From Brachybacterium avium (GTDB lineage Bacteria > Actinomycetota > Actinomycetes > Actinomycetales > Dermabacteraceae), in contig NZ_CP022318.1 in the NCBI RefSeq assembly GCF_002216795.1, forward strand, positions 1 through 47,134: a stretch of DNA of 47,134 nucleotides, written 5' to 3'. Under the pieces are notes generated by a model. It saw only the letters and a program-made list of their open reading frames with translations. It was not told where the DNA came from and searched no databases. A program made the position numbers and the translations under genes. The first letter of the stretch is position 1. Each line of letters starts with the position of its first letter. Positions 22,164 through 30,601 of this stretch are shown here, in pieces.

Positions 22164-24913
22164 TTAGTTCGAGGTCATCTCGGCGAAACGCTCGAACAGG
22201 ATCTGCTGGCGCTGCTGCTCGGACGTGCATCTCCGCCGGGCACCGAAAGCTTTGTCGACGGCGGCGTCGAGCGAGTCATGTGCCTTCACTAGGTCGGCGT
22301 CCATCGTGAGTGGTGTGTAGTGCTCCGCGAGCGATCGCTGGCCGTGTCGGCTACGCGCCTCGAGGACGGCTTTCCCCCGCTGATGATGCGGTCGCGTTGC
22401 TGCTCGGTCAGCTGGGGGAGAGGGAGGTTGTTCCAGACCACGGTGGCGGAGAATCGGAGGTCGGACTTGATCCTGCCTCCGGCTGCGCGTTGCCATGCGA
22501 GGAACATCGAGCTGCTGATGATGCTGAAGAGGAGCCCGGAGGGGTCCTCTGCGGTGAAGTTCGCATCGCCGGCGATCACTTCGGGTTCGAAGTGTGCCAC
22601 GGTCGCGTAGCGGCGAGTCTCCGAGAAGTGCCGGGGGATGCAGACATAGGGGACCGCTGGTTGCCGGCGCTCACCGAAGAGTGCCGGGGTGCTCGCGAGC
22701 TTGCTCGTTGCTGCCCGGCGGGAGGCACTGCGGTAGTCCCGAACGGCCTCAATCCGCGCGCGCAGCAGCACGGAGCGTTGTAGATCCCGAGGCTCCAGCT
22801 CCTCGAGCCAAAGGCACCATCGCGGGGCGTTATGAAGCAGTTCGCGGGCTCCCACGAACCGCCGCAAATACTTGGTGGCAGTCAGGTCGACTTCGACCTC
22901 GGCGACTTCCGCCTTGCTCACGAGGAGGTGACCTCCGTCGTTGGGCATTGAACCGAACTGCACTGCGGGCAGTTCGGCGCTCAGAGGCTTTGACCGCCGG
23001 GTGACCGCGGTGTGCGGTCCGTCGACCAAGTACCCGTTCAGCGTGGAAACGCTGATCTCGGAGGCCTCTCCCTTTACGTCGACGTAGTTGAAGAGCCGGG
23101 GTGCTGGCCTCGTCTCGCGATCAAACCCGATGATGGTGCAATGCACAGCCGCAGCGCCGGGCGCTTCACTGGTCCAGGCGAAGGTGCGATGAGCGAAGCG
23201 GATCCGCCAGCCAGCCTCGAAGATCGGGCCAAACAGCGCCGCTACGGGCTCCCCCTGGGTGATTGAGTTGGTGGAGACGAACGCGAATCTCCCAGCGATG
23301 GTTCCGAAGTAGTCGAGGGCCTTGCCGTACCAACCGGTGACGTAGTCCAGGTATCCGATGTCTTGGCGTTGCCAGACCTCACGCAGTTCCTGCGTCTGTT
23401 CAGGAGACCGTGTGTAATGCCCTAGGAACGGCGGATTGCCCATCACGATGACGTTCGGCGTGGGTGCAACGATGTCCCGCCAGTCGGTGCGGAGCGCGTT
23501 CCCCACGGTGATCCGGGCCGAGTCCTCCAGAGGGAGCATCGGAACGGCATAGCCGAGGGTGAGGTTCACGGCCTGGTTCGCCTGGTGCTCGACAAGGAAC
23601 ATCGCAGTGCGAGCGATGGTGGCCGGCCATTCCTCGAGCTCGAGGCCGTGGAACTGCGACAGGTGCACGTGTACTCGTGACTCCGCGTCGAGGGAGAGCT
23701 GGGTGCGAGAGGGGTCGAGCTGCTGTAGGCGCTCGTGGATCCGAAGCTCGAGGGCGCGCAGCTCGCGGTAGGCAATGATCAGGAAGTTTCCGCAGCCGCA
23801 CGCAGGGTCGAGGAACGACAGGGAGCCGAGACGGTCGAGGAGCTTCTCGAGCTCACGCTTCTTCGCGTGCGCCTTGGTGAACTGGTCCTCGAGCTCGTCG
23901 AGGAACAGAGGGCGGATGACCTTCAGAATGTTGGTCTCGGTCGTGTAGTGCTCGCCCAGCTCACGGCGCGCCTTCTTGGACTTCACGGCCTGGAATAGGG
24001 AGCCGAAGATCGCGGGGGAGATGCTGGACCAGTTGAAGTACGCGGCCTGCAGCAGCAGCTCGCGGGAGGCCCGGTCGAAGTAGGGGATCTCCACGGCCTC
24101 GCCGAACACGGAGCCGTTGACGTAGGGGAACGCCTGGATCAGGTCATCGTCGCGCCCGTACCGCTTGTCCTCGGGCTTGTTCAGGGCCTGGTAGAGCGTG
24201 GTCAGCTGCGCCCCGAGGTCGGAGCCGTCTTCGCTGGTGCGCTCTTCGAGGTACCGGGAGAACAGGTCACGCTCCCAGAGGCCGGAATCGTCGGCGTACA
24301 AGCAGAACAGAGTGCGAATCAGGAAAATCGATGCCTGGTGCTCGTCGTACCCGGTGGACTCGAGGTGCTCGTACAGCTTGGCCATCAGCTGCGCGGCCTT
24401 GATCGACGCGGTCTCCTGTTCAGCCGAGCCGAACTTCGCGCGCCGGTAGCCGGCTAGGAACATCAAATCCTCGACGTGCGTCGGCAACTCCTCGAGTGAG
24501 AACTCCAGCAGCTCGGTTTCGGCGGAGTCCGCGGCCAGATCGAGCAGCCGGAAGCGCTTGAAATCGCTGGTGATGACGAAGTCCGGCCGCTCATGCTCGG
24601 TCAGGGACTCCATGTAGTCCAATGCCTGAGCCTCGGCCTTGGCGAGGTCGGCGCCCGCGGACTTCATCTCGATCAGCGCAGTGCCGGAGATCAGCGCGTC
24701 GATGTAGCCCTGACCGCCGGTGGAAGCGCGCTGAGCACGCTTCTCATAGAGCGCCGCGCCAGAGCGGGTGATACCGAAGACCCGCAGCAGATCCCGAACG
24801 AACGACTGCGCCTCGCCCCGTTCATACCCCTCTGCGTCGCGCCACTGCGCCACGAACGCCCCAGCTCGGGAACGGATATCGGGTAGCACGAGAGGCTTCT
24901 GACTCATGGGCAC
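22164..24913 (-). CDS. MmeI-type (type IIL) restriction-methyltransferase, frameshifted near the C-terminus
   Basis: A single-chain restriction-modification enzyme. The N-terminal PD-(D/E)xK nuclease has D72 and E82-M-K84, followed by a helical linker. The gamma-class N6-adenine methyltransferase has LDPACGCGNF (about 368-377) and NPPF (about 493-496), then a target-recognition region. Start is GTG 24913 or ATG 24907. The main frame stops at 22289 after 874 residues with an unrelated tail. One extra base in the G run (C run 22374-22378 on the plus strand) restores KAVLEARSRHGQRSLAEHY and an end at 22164, giving about 916 residues, the usual family length. So the gene is frameshifted, phase-variable or mis-assembled. 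Confidence 0.85.
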
Positions 24914-25154
24914 ATGATCCCAGGTCGCATGAGCTTTTAGGGGCAGATCGAAAGGTCGGGGCTGGTCACAGCCGCCACGCGGCTCGCCGCTTGCGCGAGC
25001 GCACCGGATCCTGAGATCCGCGTTTCACGTCTTCGCGTTTGCGGCGCCGGGGTGCTACGTTGAACAGACTTCGTGTGGCACACAAAGTGCTACTCGGGCT
25101 GAGAGCCCGTCCCCGCGGCCACGGAGACGAGCCCTCAGCAGTTGAATCAGAGTC
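24914..25154. other. intergenic region with a dyad
   Basis: No gene is supported in the 241 bp upstream of the RM gene. It contains an imperfect dyad at 25068-25088 (ACTTCGTGTG, G, CACACAAAGT) that could be an operator. Confidence 0.3.
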
Positions 25155-25292
25155 TCAGGCGATGCCCACTACAGCGAGCCCTGCGAACACTGATGCTTTC
25201 ACGATCGCCACGACGAACCGATGGTCCACCTGGATCTCGATCGCCGTGGCGATCGTCGTTTCGTTCATGAGCGATTCCGCACGGAATCTCAT
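25155..25292 (-). CDS. small hydrophobic-tailed protein, 45 aa
   Basis: The minus-strand ATG at 25292 is preceded by a near-perfect ribosome-binding site (GCGGAAGGAGGAAGC, correct spacing). The peptide MRFRAESLMNETTIATAIEI continues to a hydrophobic end (VVAIVKASVFAGLAVVGIA). The strong RBS argues that it is translated; it may be a membrane peptide. Unknown function. Confidence 0.45.
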   Translation of the reverse strand: MRFRAESLMNETTIATAIEIQVDHRFVVAIVKASVFAGLAVVGIA

Positions 25293-25452
25293 GGATGCTT
25301 CCTCCTTCCGCGCTGAGTGCGGATGCCGGTCACGCTCCCTTCTGGTCTCGTAGATCGGCCGCAACGGCGGGTGCCGCAGCGGCTTGAAGTCCAGACTACA
25401 TGTGGTGGTGACCTGGCGCGATGACCACAAGATGTACTGAACTACAACGATG

Positions 25453-25594
25453 TCATCCACAGCTCGTTGTTGATGGGCTGTGGACGGCGGGAGGTGCCTG
25501 TGGACGGTTTATAGCAATTGCCAGCAAACTGCCTAGTAGAACCCGTGTTCGAGTGTGGAGGGCAGTCTTGCGATGCCGCTCGGAGTGTGGATAG
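25453..25594. repeat. cluster of DnaA-box-like nonamers
   Basis: TGTGGATGA (complement of 25453-25461), TGTGGACGG at 25479 and 25499 (20 bp apart) and TGTGGATAG at 25586 each differ by one or two bases from the actinobacterial DnaA box TGTGGA(C/T)AA. They lie in a gene-free stretch (25293-25762) that otherwise shows nothing I can support. Confidence 0.35.
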
Positions 25595-25762
25595 ATGCTC
25601 GACTTCTTCTCGTCTGGCACGCCTTCTCGGCGCCAAAAGGGTGCGCTGGGCCCTCACTCCCTTTGTTCTCGTCGGCGTGTCGTCGGCGTGTCGCGAGCAC
25701 ACTTGCGATACACGCCCACCTCTGGTGGGCGCATTGCTGATCACCATGTGAGGAGCCCGGTC

Positions 25763-26485
25763 GTGTGCGGAAGGTTCACGTTGGCGTTCGGTGGAGATCG
25801 GCTGCTGCACGGCTATGTGGCCACAGGGCAGGACCGCGCGGTGCAGTGGGAGGCGGTCTACAGCATCGCGCCGCGTACCAAGGCGCCGGTGGTGCGCGAG
25901 TTCGTCGACGACGACGGCGAGGTGCAGCGGAGTCTCGAGCTGGCGCGCTGGGGTCTGTACCCCGCGTGGGCGAAGGACAAGGGGCCTCGCCCGATCAACG
26001 CGCGCCTGGAGACGATCGCGACCAACGGCATGTTCCGCGGACCGTTCTCGAGCGGCCGCGCCATCGTGCCCATGACCGGCTACTACGAGTGGGTCGAGGC
26101 CGACGACGGCGGCAAGGACCCGTTCTTCATCCACCACCCTGACGGGGAGTTGCTGCACGCTGCCGGCCTCACCTCCGCTCGCAAGGCCGAGGACGGCGAC
26201 GGCTGGGACGTCACCTTCACCATCGTCACGCGCGAGGCGCGGGACGCCAGCGGTGAAGTCCACGACCGCATGCCCGTCTTCCTCACCGAGGATGCCGTCG
26301 CCGACTGGCTCGTCCCCGGGAAGCTCGAGCCCGAGCAGAAGGACCCCCTGCTCGCGCAGCTCGACCAGGTCTCCACCACCATGGCCGCCGAGCTGGTGAC
26401 CGTGCCGGTGGACCGCCAGGTCAACAACGTCCGCACCCTCGACCGCACGGACCCCTCGCTCATCGCACCGCTCGACGCCGACTGA
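25763..26485 (+). CDS. SRAP/HMCES (YedK) family DNA-protein crosslink protein
   Basis: A 240-residue protein. The start is GTG 25763, which makes Cys2 the second residue; SRAP proteins need Cys2 after Met removal to form a thiazolidine with abasic sites in ssDNA. The motif MCGRFTL is followed by N79 in PINARLET, E109 in TGYYEW and H167 in VHDRMPVFL, the full catalytic set. It shields abasic sites in single-stranded DNA, which suits DNA that enters cells single-stranded. A plus-strand gene upstream of the nrdH-ssb cassettes. Confidence 0.92.
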   Translation: MCGRFTLAFGGDRLLHGYVATGQDRAVQWEAVYSIAPRTKAPVVREFVDDDGEVQRSLELARWGLYPAWAKDKGPRPINARLETIATNGMFRGPFSSGRAIVPMTGYYEWVEADDGGKDPFFIHHPDGELLHAAGLTSARKAEDGDGWDVTFTIVTREARDASGEVHDRMPVFLTEDAVADWLVPGKLEPEQKDPLLAQLDQVSTTMAAELVTVPVDRQVNNVRTLDRTDPSLIAPLDAD

Positions 26486-26531
26486 GCCCACCGGCGCCTG
26501 GCTGTCCGGCCCCGAGCGCACACTGAGCCCC

Positions 26532-26939
26532 GTGAGCCCCCAGCCCTTCACTCCCTATCCCGCTCCGCCCGCCGGGCGGTCGAGCGAGATGCGCGCGAGA
26601 TACCCGCGGTACTACGCGCAAAAGGACCTGCTCGGCGCGGCCGAGTCGGTCGTCGCCGGTTACCAGCGCGCCGTCGCCGGTGGCACCCCGGTGTCCATGA
26701 GCCACAGCTGGCGGGACCCCGATGTCCCGGACGAGTCTGTGCAGGTGATCGTGGGCGGGGAGCGGCTGCTCCTCACTGTCGAGGAGTGGCTGGGCCGCAT
26801 CGAGCTCGCCAAGCCCCACGTGATGTCCTGGGTCTCCGCCCGAGTCCACCTCGAGGGCGCGAAGCACCGTGCCGGACGCGGCCGCGCGGAGCCGTACTGG
26901 CACGAGGCGGTTCGTCGCGCGAACCCGGGCCGCCGCTGA
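26532..26939 (+). CDS. hypothetical protein, 135 aa
   Basis: Starts at GTG 26532 (GAGCCCCGTGAGC context, weak RBS), 46 bp after the SRAP gene. The N-terminus is Pro-rich, then a helical region (KDLLGAAESVVAGYQRAVAGG), a strand segment (ESVQVIVGGERLLLTVEEWL) and a basic end (HRAGRGRAEPYWHEAVRRA). No family recognised. Confidence 0.55.
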   Translation: MSPQPFTPYPAPPAGRSSEMRARYPRYYAQKDLLGAAESVVAGYQRAVAGGTPVSMSHSWRDPDVPDESVQVIVGGERLLLTVEEWLGRIELAKPHVMSWVSARVHLEGAKHRAGRGRAEPYWHEAVRRANPGRR

Positions 26940-27139
26940 GCTGACACCGGGGCTCGTGTCGTGCGCGGCACCTGGGTGTCGAACACCGCGGGGGCGTGCG
27001 ACGGCAGGACGCCGCCTGCCGCTGCAGTCGAGTGCTGGTGCTGTGGACCGGGGGGCGTGGCTGGTTCAGGTTCTGGGCGCGTCGACGAGCAAGGTGGGGG
27101 AGTCGCCGGCGATCACGTGACCCCATCTCGGTTCCCCTG

Positions 27140-27357
27140 GGGGTGCTGGACCGGGGGATCTTGACGCACTGGCGGGGGAGGGGCACACCCGGCTCGCTGC
27201 GCTCGGCCGGCGGTCCCCAACAAGATCCCGACGCGCTGCGCTTATTTCGCCGGGATCTTCTTGGGTCCTCGCCGGCTGCCCGGGCTCTCGCCTCCGGCTC
27301 GACCCTTCGGGGTGCACCACCCCCACCAGCGCATCCCCGCTCCTTGTCAGCACCCCC
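27140..27357 (+). promoter_or_regulatory. type II structured leader, copy B (218 nt)
   Basis: Nearly identical to the leader at 15951-16169, which lies 11 kb away. The left arm begins at 27140, the right arm is about 27310-27357, and the core hairpin is at 27221-27264. There the stem pairs better than in copy A (CAAGATCCCG with CGGGATCTTCTTG, against GATGCCG in copy A). It precedes the nrdH-like gene. The 200 bp before it (26940-27139) hold only small GC hairpins. Confidence 0.78.
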
Positions 27358-27383
27358 CGAACAGCGGAACGAAGGAGCACACC

Positions 27384-27605
27384 ATGAGCATCACCGTCTA
27401 CACCAAGCCCCGCTGCGTCCAGTGCGACGCGACCAAGCGAGCCCTCAACAAGTCCGGCATCGCCTACGACCTGGTCGACCTCACCGAGGACGAGCTCGCG
27501 CTCGAGCAGGTCAAGGCTCTCGGGTACGCGCAGGCGCCGGTGGTCGTCACCAGCAACGACCACTGGTCCGGGTTCCGGCCCGACAAGCTCAAGGAGCTCG
27601 CCTGA
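27384..27605 (+). CDS. nrdH: NrdH-like glutaredoxin
   Basis: A 73-residue redoxin from ATG 27384 (ACGAAGGAGCACACC site). The active site is CVQC in YTKPRCVQCDATKRALNKSG, with the cis-Pro loop YAQAPVVVTSNDHWSGFRPDK. The WSGFRPD end is the NrdH signature for ribonucleotide reductase reduction. It differs from the 4746 paralogue in the CxxC interior. The two paralogues, on opposite strands, both lie behind leaders with the same core hairpin. Confidence 0.88.
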   Translation: MSITVYTKPRCVQCDATKRALNKSGIAYDLVDLTEDELALEQVKALGYAQAPVVVTSNDHWSGFRPDKLKELA

Positions 27606-27611
27606 CACCAA

Positions 27612-27636
27612 GGGCGGGAGGCAACCCCTCCCGCCC
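27612..27636 (+). terminator. terminator hairpin
   Basis: A perfect 10-bp stem GGGCGGGAGG/CCTCCCGCCC with a CAACC loop, six bases after the nrdH stop. It separates nrdH from ssb. Confidence 0.7.
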
Positions 27637-27643
27637 ACACTCT

Positions 27644-27690
27644 TTCCACTATCTGCACTACTTGCATTATCTGCACTGGTCGGGTAGGCT
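27644..27690 (+). promoter_or_regulatory. ssb promoter overlapped by nonamer array 5
   Basis: Four back-to-back nonamers start at 27644, 27653, 27662 and 27671 (for example CTGCACTAC, CTGCACTGG). A promoter fits on top of them: TTGCAT (27662-27667), 17 bp, TAGGCT (27685-27690). The nonamers cover the -35, so a protein bound there should repress or control ssb. Confidence 0.7.
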
Positions 27691-27718
27691 CGAATCACCA
27701 TCGACCAGGGAGGACAGC

Positions 27719-28150
27719 ATGGACCGCTTCACCGCCTTCGAGGGGAACCTCGCCGCAGATCCCGAGCTCAAGGAGTTCGAGGACGGGAACGCCTCCGTGC
27801 GCTTCCGCCTCCTCAACAACCCCACGCGCACCGACCGCCGCACCGGCGAGGTGATCAAGGAGACGCCCGTCGGCCAGTCCTGCATCGCCCGCGACCCGTT
27901 CGCACGCACCATCGCCGCCAACGCCAAGAAGGGCACCCGACTCCTCGTCTGGGGCGCCCTCAAGGCCCGCGAGTACACCGACAGGGACGGCAACCGCCGC
28001 ACCGCCGAGTACCTCGACGTCAAGGCAGTCGGGGAGTCCTGGCGGTTCCTCAAGTCGTCCCCCCAGGCCACCGAGACCCCCGCTCCCTCCGAGGAGGCCG
28101 CTTCGCCGTGGCCGGAGGCCGCGCAGCCCGGCTCCGGCTTCGCCGGCTGA
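27719..28150 (+). CDS. ssb: single-stranded DNA-binding protein
   Basis: A 143-residue protein from ATG 27719 after CAGGGAGGACAGC. The OB fold covers about residues 1-110 (FTAFEGNLAADPELKEFEDG, VRFRLLNNPTR, TRLLVWGALKAREYTDRDGN, YLDVKAVGESWRFL). The tail is short and ends SGFAG, without the acidic DDDIPF tip of chromosomal SSBs, so binding to SSB-interacting partners may be lost. Plasmid ssb genes typically lie in leading regions and protect incoming ssDNA. Confidence 0.88.
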   Translation: MDRFTAFEGNLAADPELKEFEDGNASVRFRLLNNPTRTDRRTGEVIKETPVGQSCIARDPFARTIAANAKKGTRLLVWGALKAREYTDRDGNRRTAEYLDVKAVGESWRFLKSSPQATETPAPSEEAASPWPEAAQPGSGFAG

Positions 28151-28160
28151 CCCCAGACCC

Positions 28161-28198
28161 AGAACGCCCCCGACTCGTGCTCCGGTCGGGGGCGTTCT
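28161..28198. terminator. bidirectional terminator hairpin
   Basis: A perfect 14-bp stem AGAACGCCCCCGAC/GTCGGGGGCGTTCT with a 10-nt loop between the converging ssb (stop 28150) and HNH (stop 28203) genes. Confidence 0.75.
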
Positions 28199-28202
28199 GC
28201 TG

Positions 28203-28661
28203 TCACCACAGCGGGAGCTGATCCCGGTCGATCGGCCTAACACCATCCGCCATCACACCATCGACGTCCGCGCCGTCGCGCGCAGCGTCGCGCAGCTCCC
28301 GCGCGCGGCCGCGGGCACCGCGCACATCCCGCAGCGCGCTCCCGAGCCGGTGCCGGCGAGCTGCCCACTCCCGCCGGTTCTCGCCGCTCGTGCTCGCCGA
28401 GAGGTGGGCCGGGTTCTGGCACAGCGGGTTGTCGCAGTCCCCGTGGGCGACCACGGGCGGCAGCTCGGCTCCCGGGTGTGCGATCGACCAAGCGAAGCGG
28501 TGGGCGATCACCACCAGGCCGTCACCGACCCAGAACCGCCCGTGGCCCCTGCCTGAGATCGCCCCGGTCCACAGCCAGCATCCACCCTCGATCCGGCGGA
28601 CCTTCTCGAAGTACCGTTCCCGGATGGCTGGATCGGCCGCAGCCGCGACGATGTCGAGCAT
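28203..28661 (-). CDS. HNH endonuclease
   Basis: A 152-residue protein. I choose ATG 28661 (after GTGAGAGGTCC); an earlier start at 28685 would overlap the upstream gene. The HNH_3-type layout is CWLWTGAISGRGHGRFW, IAHRFAWSIAHPG, then VAHGDCDNPLCQNPAHLSA, with the His, the CDNPLC zinc knuckle and the final NPxHL. Such short HNH proteins are common on phages and plasmids as nicking or homing nucleases; the target is unknown. Confidence 0.85.
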   Translation of the reverse strand: MLDIVAAAADPAIRERYFEKVRRIEGGCWLWTGAISGRGHGRFWVGDGLVVIAHRFAWSIAHPGAELPPVVAHGDCDNPLCQNPAHLSASTSGENRREWAARRHRLGSALRDVRGARGRARELRDAARDGADVDGVMADGVRPIDRDQLPLW

Positions 28662-28672
28662 GAGAGGACCTC

Positions 28673-29236
28673 TCACCGACTCCACTCGGCGGTGGCAAGG
28701 TCGACAGTGGCTTCGCCCTGCTCCTCGCCGTCCTGGTACAGCATTCCGTGCAGCTCGGTGCCGTCCGCAGAGGCCGGCGACAGTTGCCGGTGCACGTCTC
28801 CGTCCAGCTGGATCATCACGCCCTCGCGGACAAGCGCCGCCGCTTCGGCCTCGGCCTTCTCGTCACTCAGCTTCTTCACCGGCTTCTTCCCTTCCGGCCG
28901 CACCACACTTCGTGTCGAGATCCCCAGTCTCTCGCCGACCTCGCGCCGGTTGATCCCGAGCGTGAGCATCTCCCGCTGCAGCTCCTCGGCGCGCCGGCGC
29001 GCTTCTGCCGCGTCCTTCTTCGCTTGCTCGCGAGCCTCGGCGATTCTCGCCTCGGCCTGCTCCCGGATCTTCGCCACCTTCGCCTCGGTGGCGGCGTCGA
29101 CGCCTTCGATCTCGAGCTGTGCTTCCTCGAACCGTTCCGCGATCCGCAGCAACTCCTGCTCGCGCTCGAGGAACCGATTCGCGCGCTCTCTCGCTCGCTC
29201 TCGGGCCTCGGCCGCCTTCGTGCTCTTTCGTGCCAC
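28673..29236 (-). CDS. coiled-coil protein with HTH-like segment, 187 aa
   Basis: Residues 5-90 are one long charged coiled coil (ERARERANRFLEREQELLRI, EAKVAKIREQAEARIAEARE). LTLGINRREVGERLGISTRS then looks like a helix-turn-helix. The acidic C-terminus may be a partner-binding region. It is in an operon with the HNH gene (11 bp gap) and the two genes upstream, reading away from the candidate oriT. It could be a DNA-binding accessory factor of transfer (inference). Confidence 0.65.
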   Translation of the reverse strand: MARKSTKAAEARERARERANRFLEREQELLRIAERFEEAQLEIEGVDAATEAKVAKIREQAEARIAEAREQAKKDAAEARRRAEELQREMLTLGINRREVGERLGISTRSVVRPEGKKPVKKLSDEKAEAEAAALVREGVMIQLDGDVHRQLSPASADGTELHGMLYQDGEEQGEATVDLATAEWSR

Positions 29237-29251
29237 TCTCGACTCCTTTGC

Positions 29252-29890
29252 TCAAAGCTTCCTTGTGACGGCCTCCGGGGGAGCCCCTGTGGCGCGCGCT
29301 GGGGGCGCCGCAGTGGTGCCGGCTTGCGCGCCTGGGCCTGAAGCGCGCTTTGGTTCGCCGCTGTGCTGTGCGGAGCGTGCCGCCGCGACGCGGTCCGTGA
29401 GCGGCTGTAGCCGCGGGCTCCTCGTAGGTTGCTGATGAAAGAAGGCCGCGGCGCGCTCGCCATGAGGCTGAGCGTTGAAGAGGCCTTTCGACGCCGCCGT
29501 CACGGCAGCATCGAGCTCTGACTCCGAAACGCCCACCTTCGGCGCAGCCTCCCGGATCGGGATTCCTTCGAGCCGGTCGCCTCGGGGCTCTCGGGTGTTG
29601 CCTTCACAGTCCACCAGTAGCTCGTAGCTCTCGTGAGCCGGGCTGTCGGACTGTGAGGCACTCTCCGGGTTCCGGGTCAGGGTGACCATCGGGAAGTCCG
29701 ACACCAGGGAGGGGTCGCGCTCATCGGCGATGATCCCGGGGTTCTCGGGGCTGTCTCGGTACGTCTGCCAGGACTCGAGGAAGGTGGCGCGCAGCTGTTC
29801 CACTTCCGCGCGGAACCTCGAGTCTCGCTCCATAAGCAGCGCATGCGATGAGGACAGATCACTACTGGTGGGACTGCTTCGGTCGGGCAT
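29252..29890 (-). CDS. hypothetical protein, 212 aa
   Basis: ATG 29890 follows GAGAGGGGAAGACC. Polar, with a helical N-terminal part (FRAEVEQLRATFLESWQTY), a possible HTH-like stretch (IPIREAAPKVGVSESELDAA) and a disordered Ala/Pro C-terminus. No signal or membrane segment. A member of the leftward operon beside the relaxase; no family recognised. Confidence 0.6.
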   Translation of the reverse strand: MPDRSSPTSSDLSSSHALLMERDSRFRAEVEQLRATFLESWQTYRDSPENPGIIADERDPSLVSDFPMVTLTRNPESASQSDSPAHESYELLVDCEGNTREPRGDRLEGIPIREAAPKVGVSESELDAAVTAASKGLFNAQPHGERAAAFFHQQPTRSPRLQPLTDRVAAARSAQHSGEPKRASGPGAQAGTTAAPPARATGAPPEAVTRKL

Positions 29891-29918
29891 GGTCTTCCCC
29901 TCTCAGATCGGTCTCGGC

Positions 29919-30482
29919 TTAGGTTAACGCTCGGCCACCGCTGGAACGCATGTCCGGTGGTGGCTGGCGCGGGTTTTCGCGCTCGTAGAGGATCGCGCCG
30001 TCGACGCTCGTCCCGTATCGGCGCTGCGCGACCTCCCGCATCTCGCCCCTGATCGCCGCTCGACTCCCCGGCGCGACTCCCGAGGCGTTGGCTGCGAGGC
30101 GCGCCCGCTCGAGATCGCCAGCGCTCGCGCGATCCCACCATCGAGGATCGCGAACCTGTGCGAGCGCCCGCTCGGCGCGGACGCGATCCGTCCGCTCCTG
30201 CACGCTCTCGAGCTCCCGTCGGTGCGGGGTTCTGCCTGTCTTCGCGTTCGGGTTCCGACGAGCCCTGGGTTCGTCCTCTCTCAGATCACGAAGCGGGATC
30301 GCGCGTTGGCGTGCCGCAGTTCCGCGAGACTCAGCTTGCACTGCTGGTGATCGGTCAGGGTGCGGTCGAGCCCGGCGCACTGCTGCCGCTCTCTGACGAA
30401 GGCGGTCGACGTCGATCGCTCGTCTGGGTTGCTCGGGCCGTGTCTGCTGTCGGACTGGCTCATCCACTGTGGGGGTGCTCAT
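29919..30482 (-). CDS. basic accessory protein next to candidate oriT, 187 aa
   Basis: ATG 30482 follows CAGGCCAGGAGGCCCTC; a longer frame upstream is not needed. The product is extremely Arg-rich and helical (VDRLRQRAAAVRRARPHPD, RVRAERALAQVRDPRWWDRA), with a C-terminal segment (EMREVAQRRYGTSVDGAILY). Basic proteins divergent from the relaxase are often DNA-bending or relaxosome accessory factors; here that is inference from charge and position. Confidence 0.6.
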   Translation of the reverse strand: MSTPTVDEPVRQQTRPEQPRRAIDVDRLRQRAAAVRRARPHPDRSPAVQAESRGTAARQRAIPLRDLREDEPRARRNPNAKTGRTPHRRELESVQERTDRVRAERALAQVRDPRWWDRASAGDLERARLAANASGVAPGSRAAIRGEMREVAQRRYGTSVDGAILYERENPRQPPPDMRSSGGRALT

Positions 30483-30601
30483 GAGGGCCTCCTGGCCTGA
30501 GTGTACTTGCGCACTCCCTCGCGCGCGAGGCCTCGGCCGCAACAGTGTCGCCATGGATCTGCCGATCCGCGCCGTCGGCCCGGATGAGCTGCGCTGCTCC
30601 C

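Noticed and set aside
25595..25762. N-terminal extension of the SRAP protein to 25595
   Set aside because: SRAP proteins need Cys right after the initiator Met; GTG 25763 gives exactly MCGRF.
24914..25762. Partial insertion sequence or transposase remnant in the gene-poor stretch
   Set aside because: No transposase-like translation in any frame and no terminal inverted repeats or target duplications could be seen.
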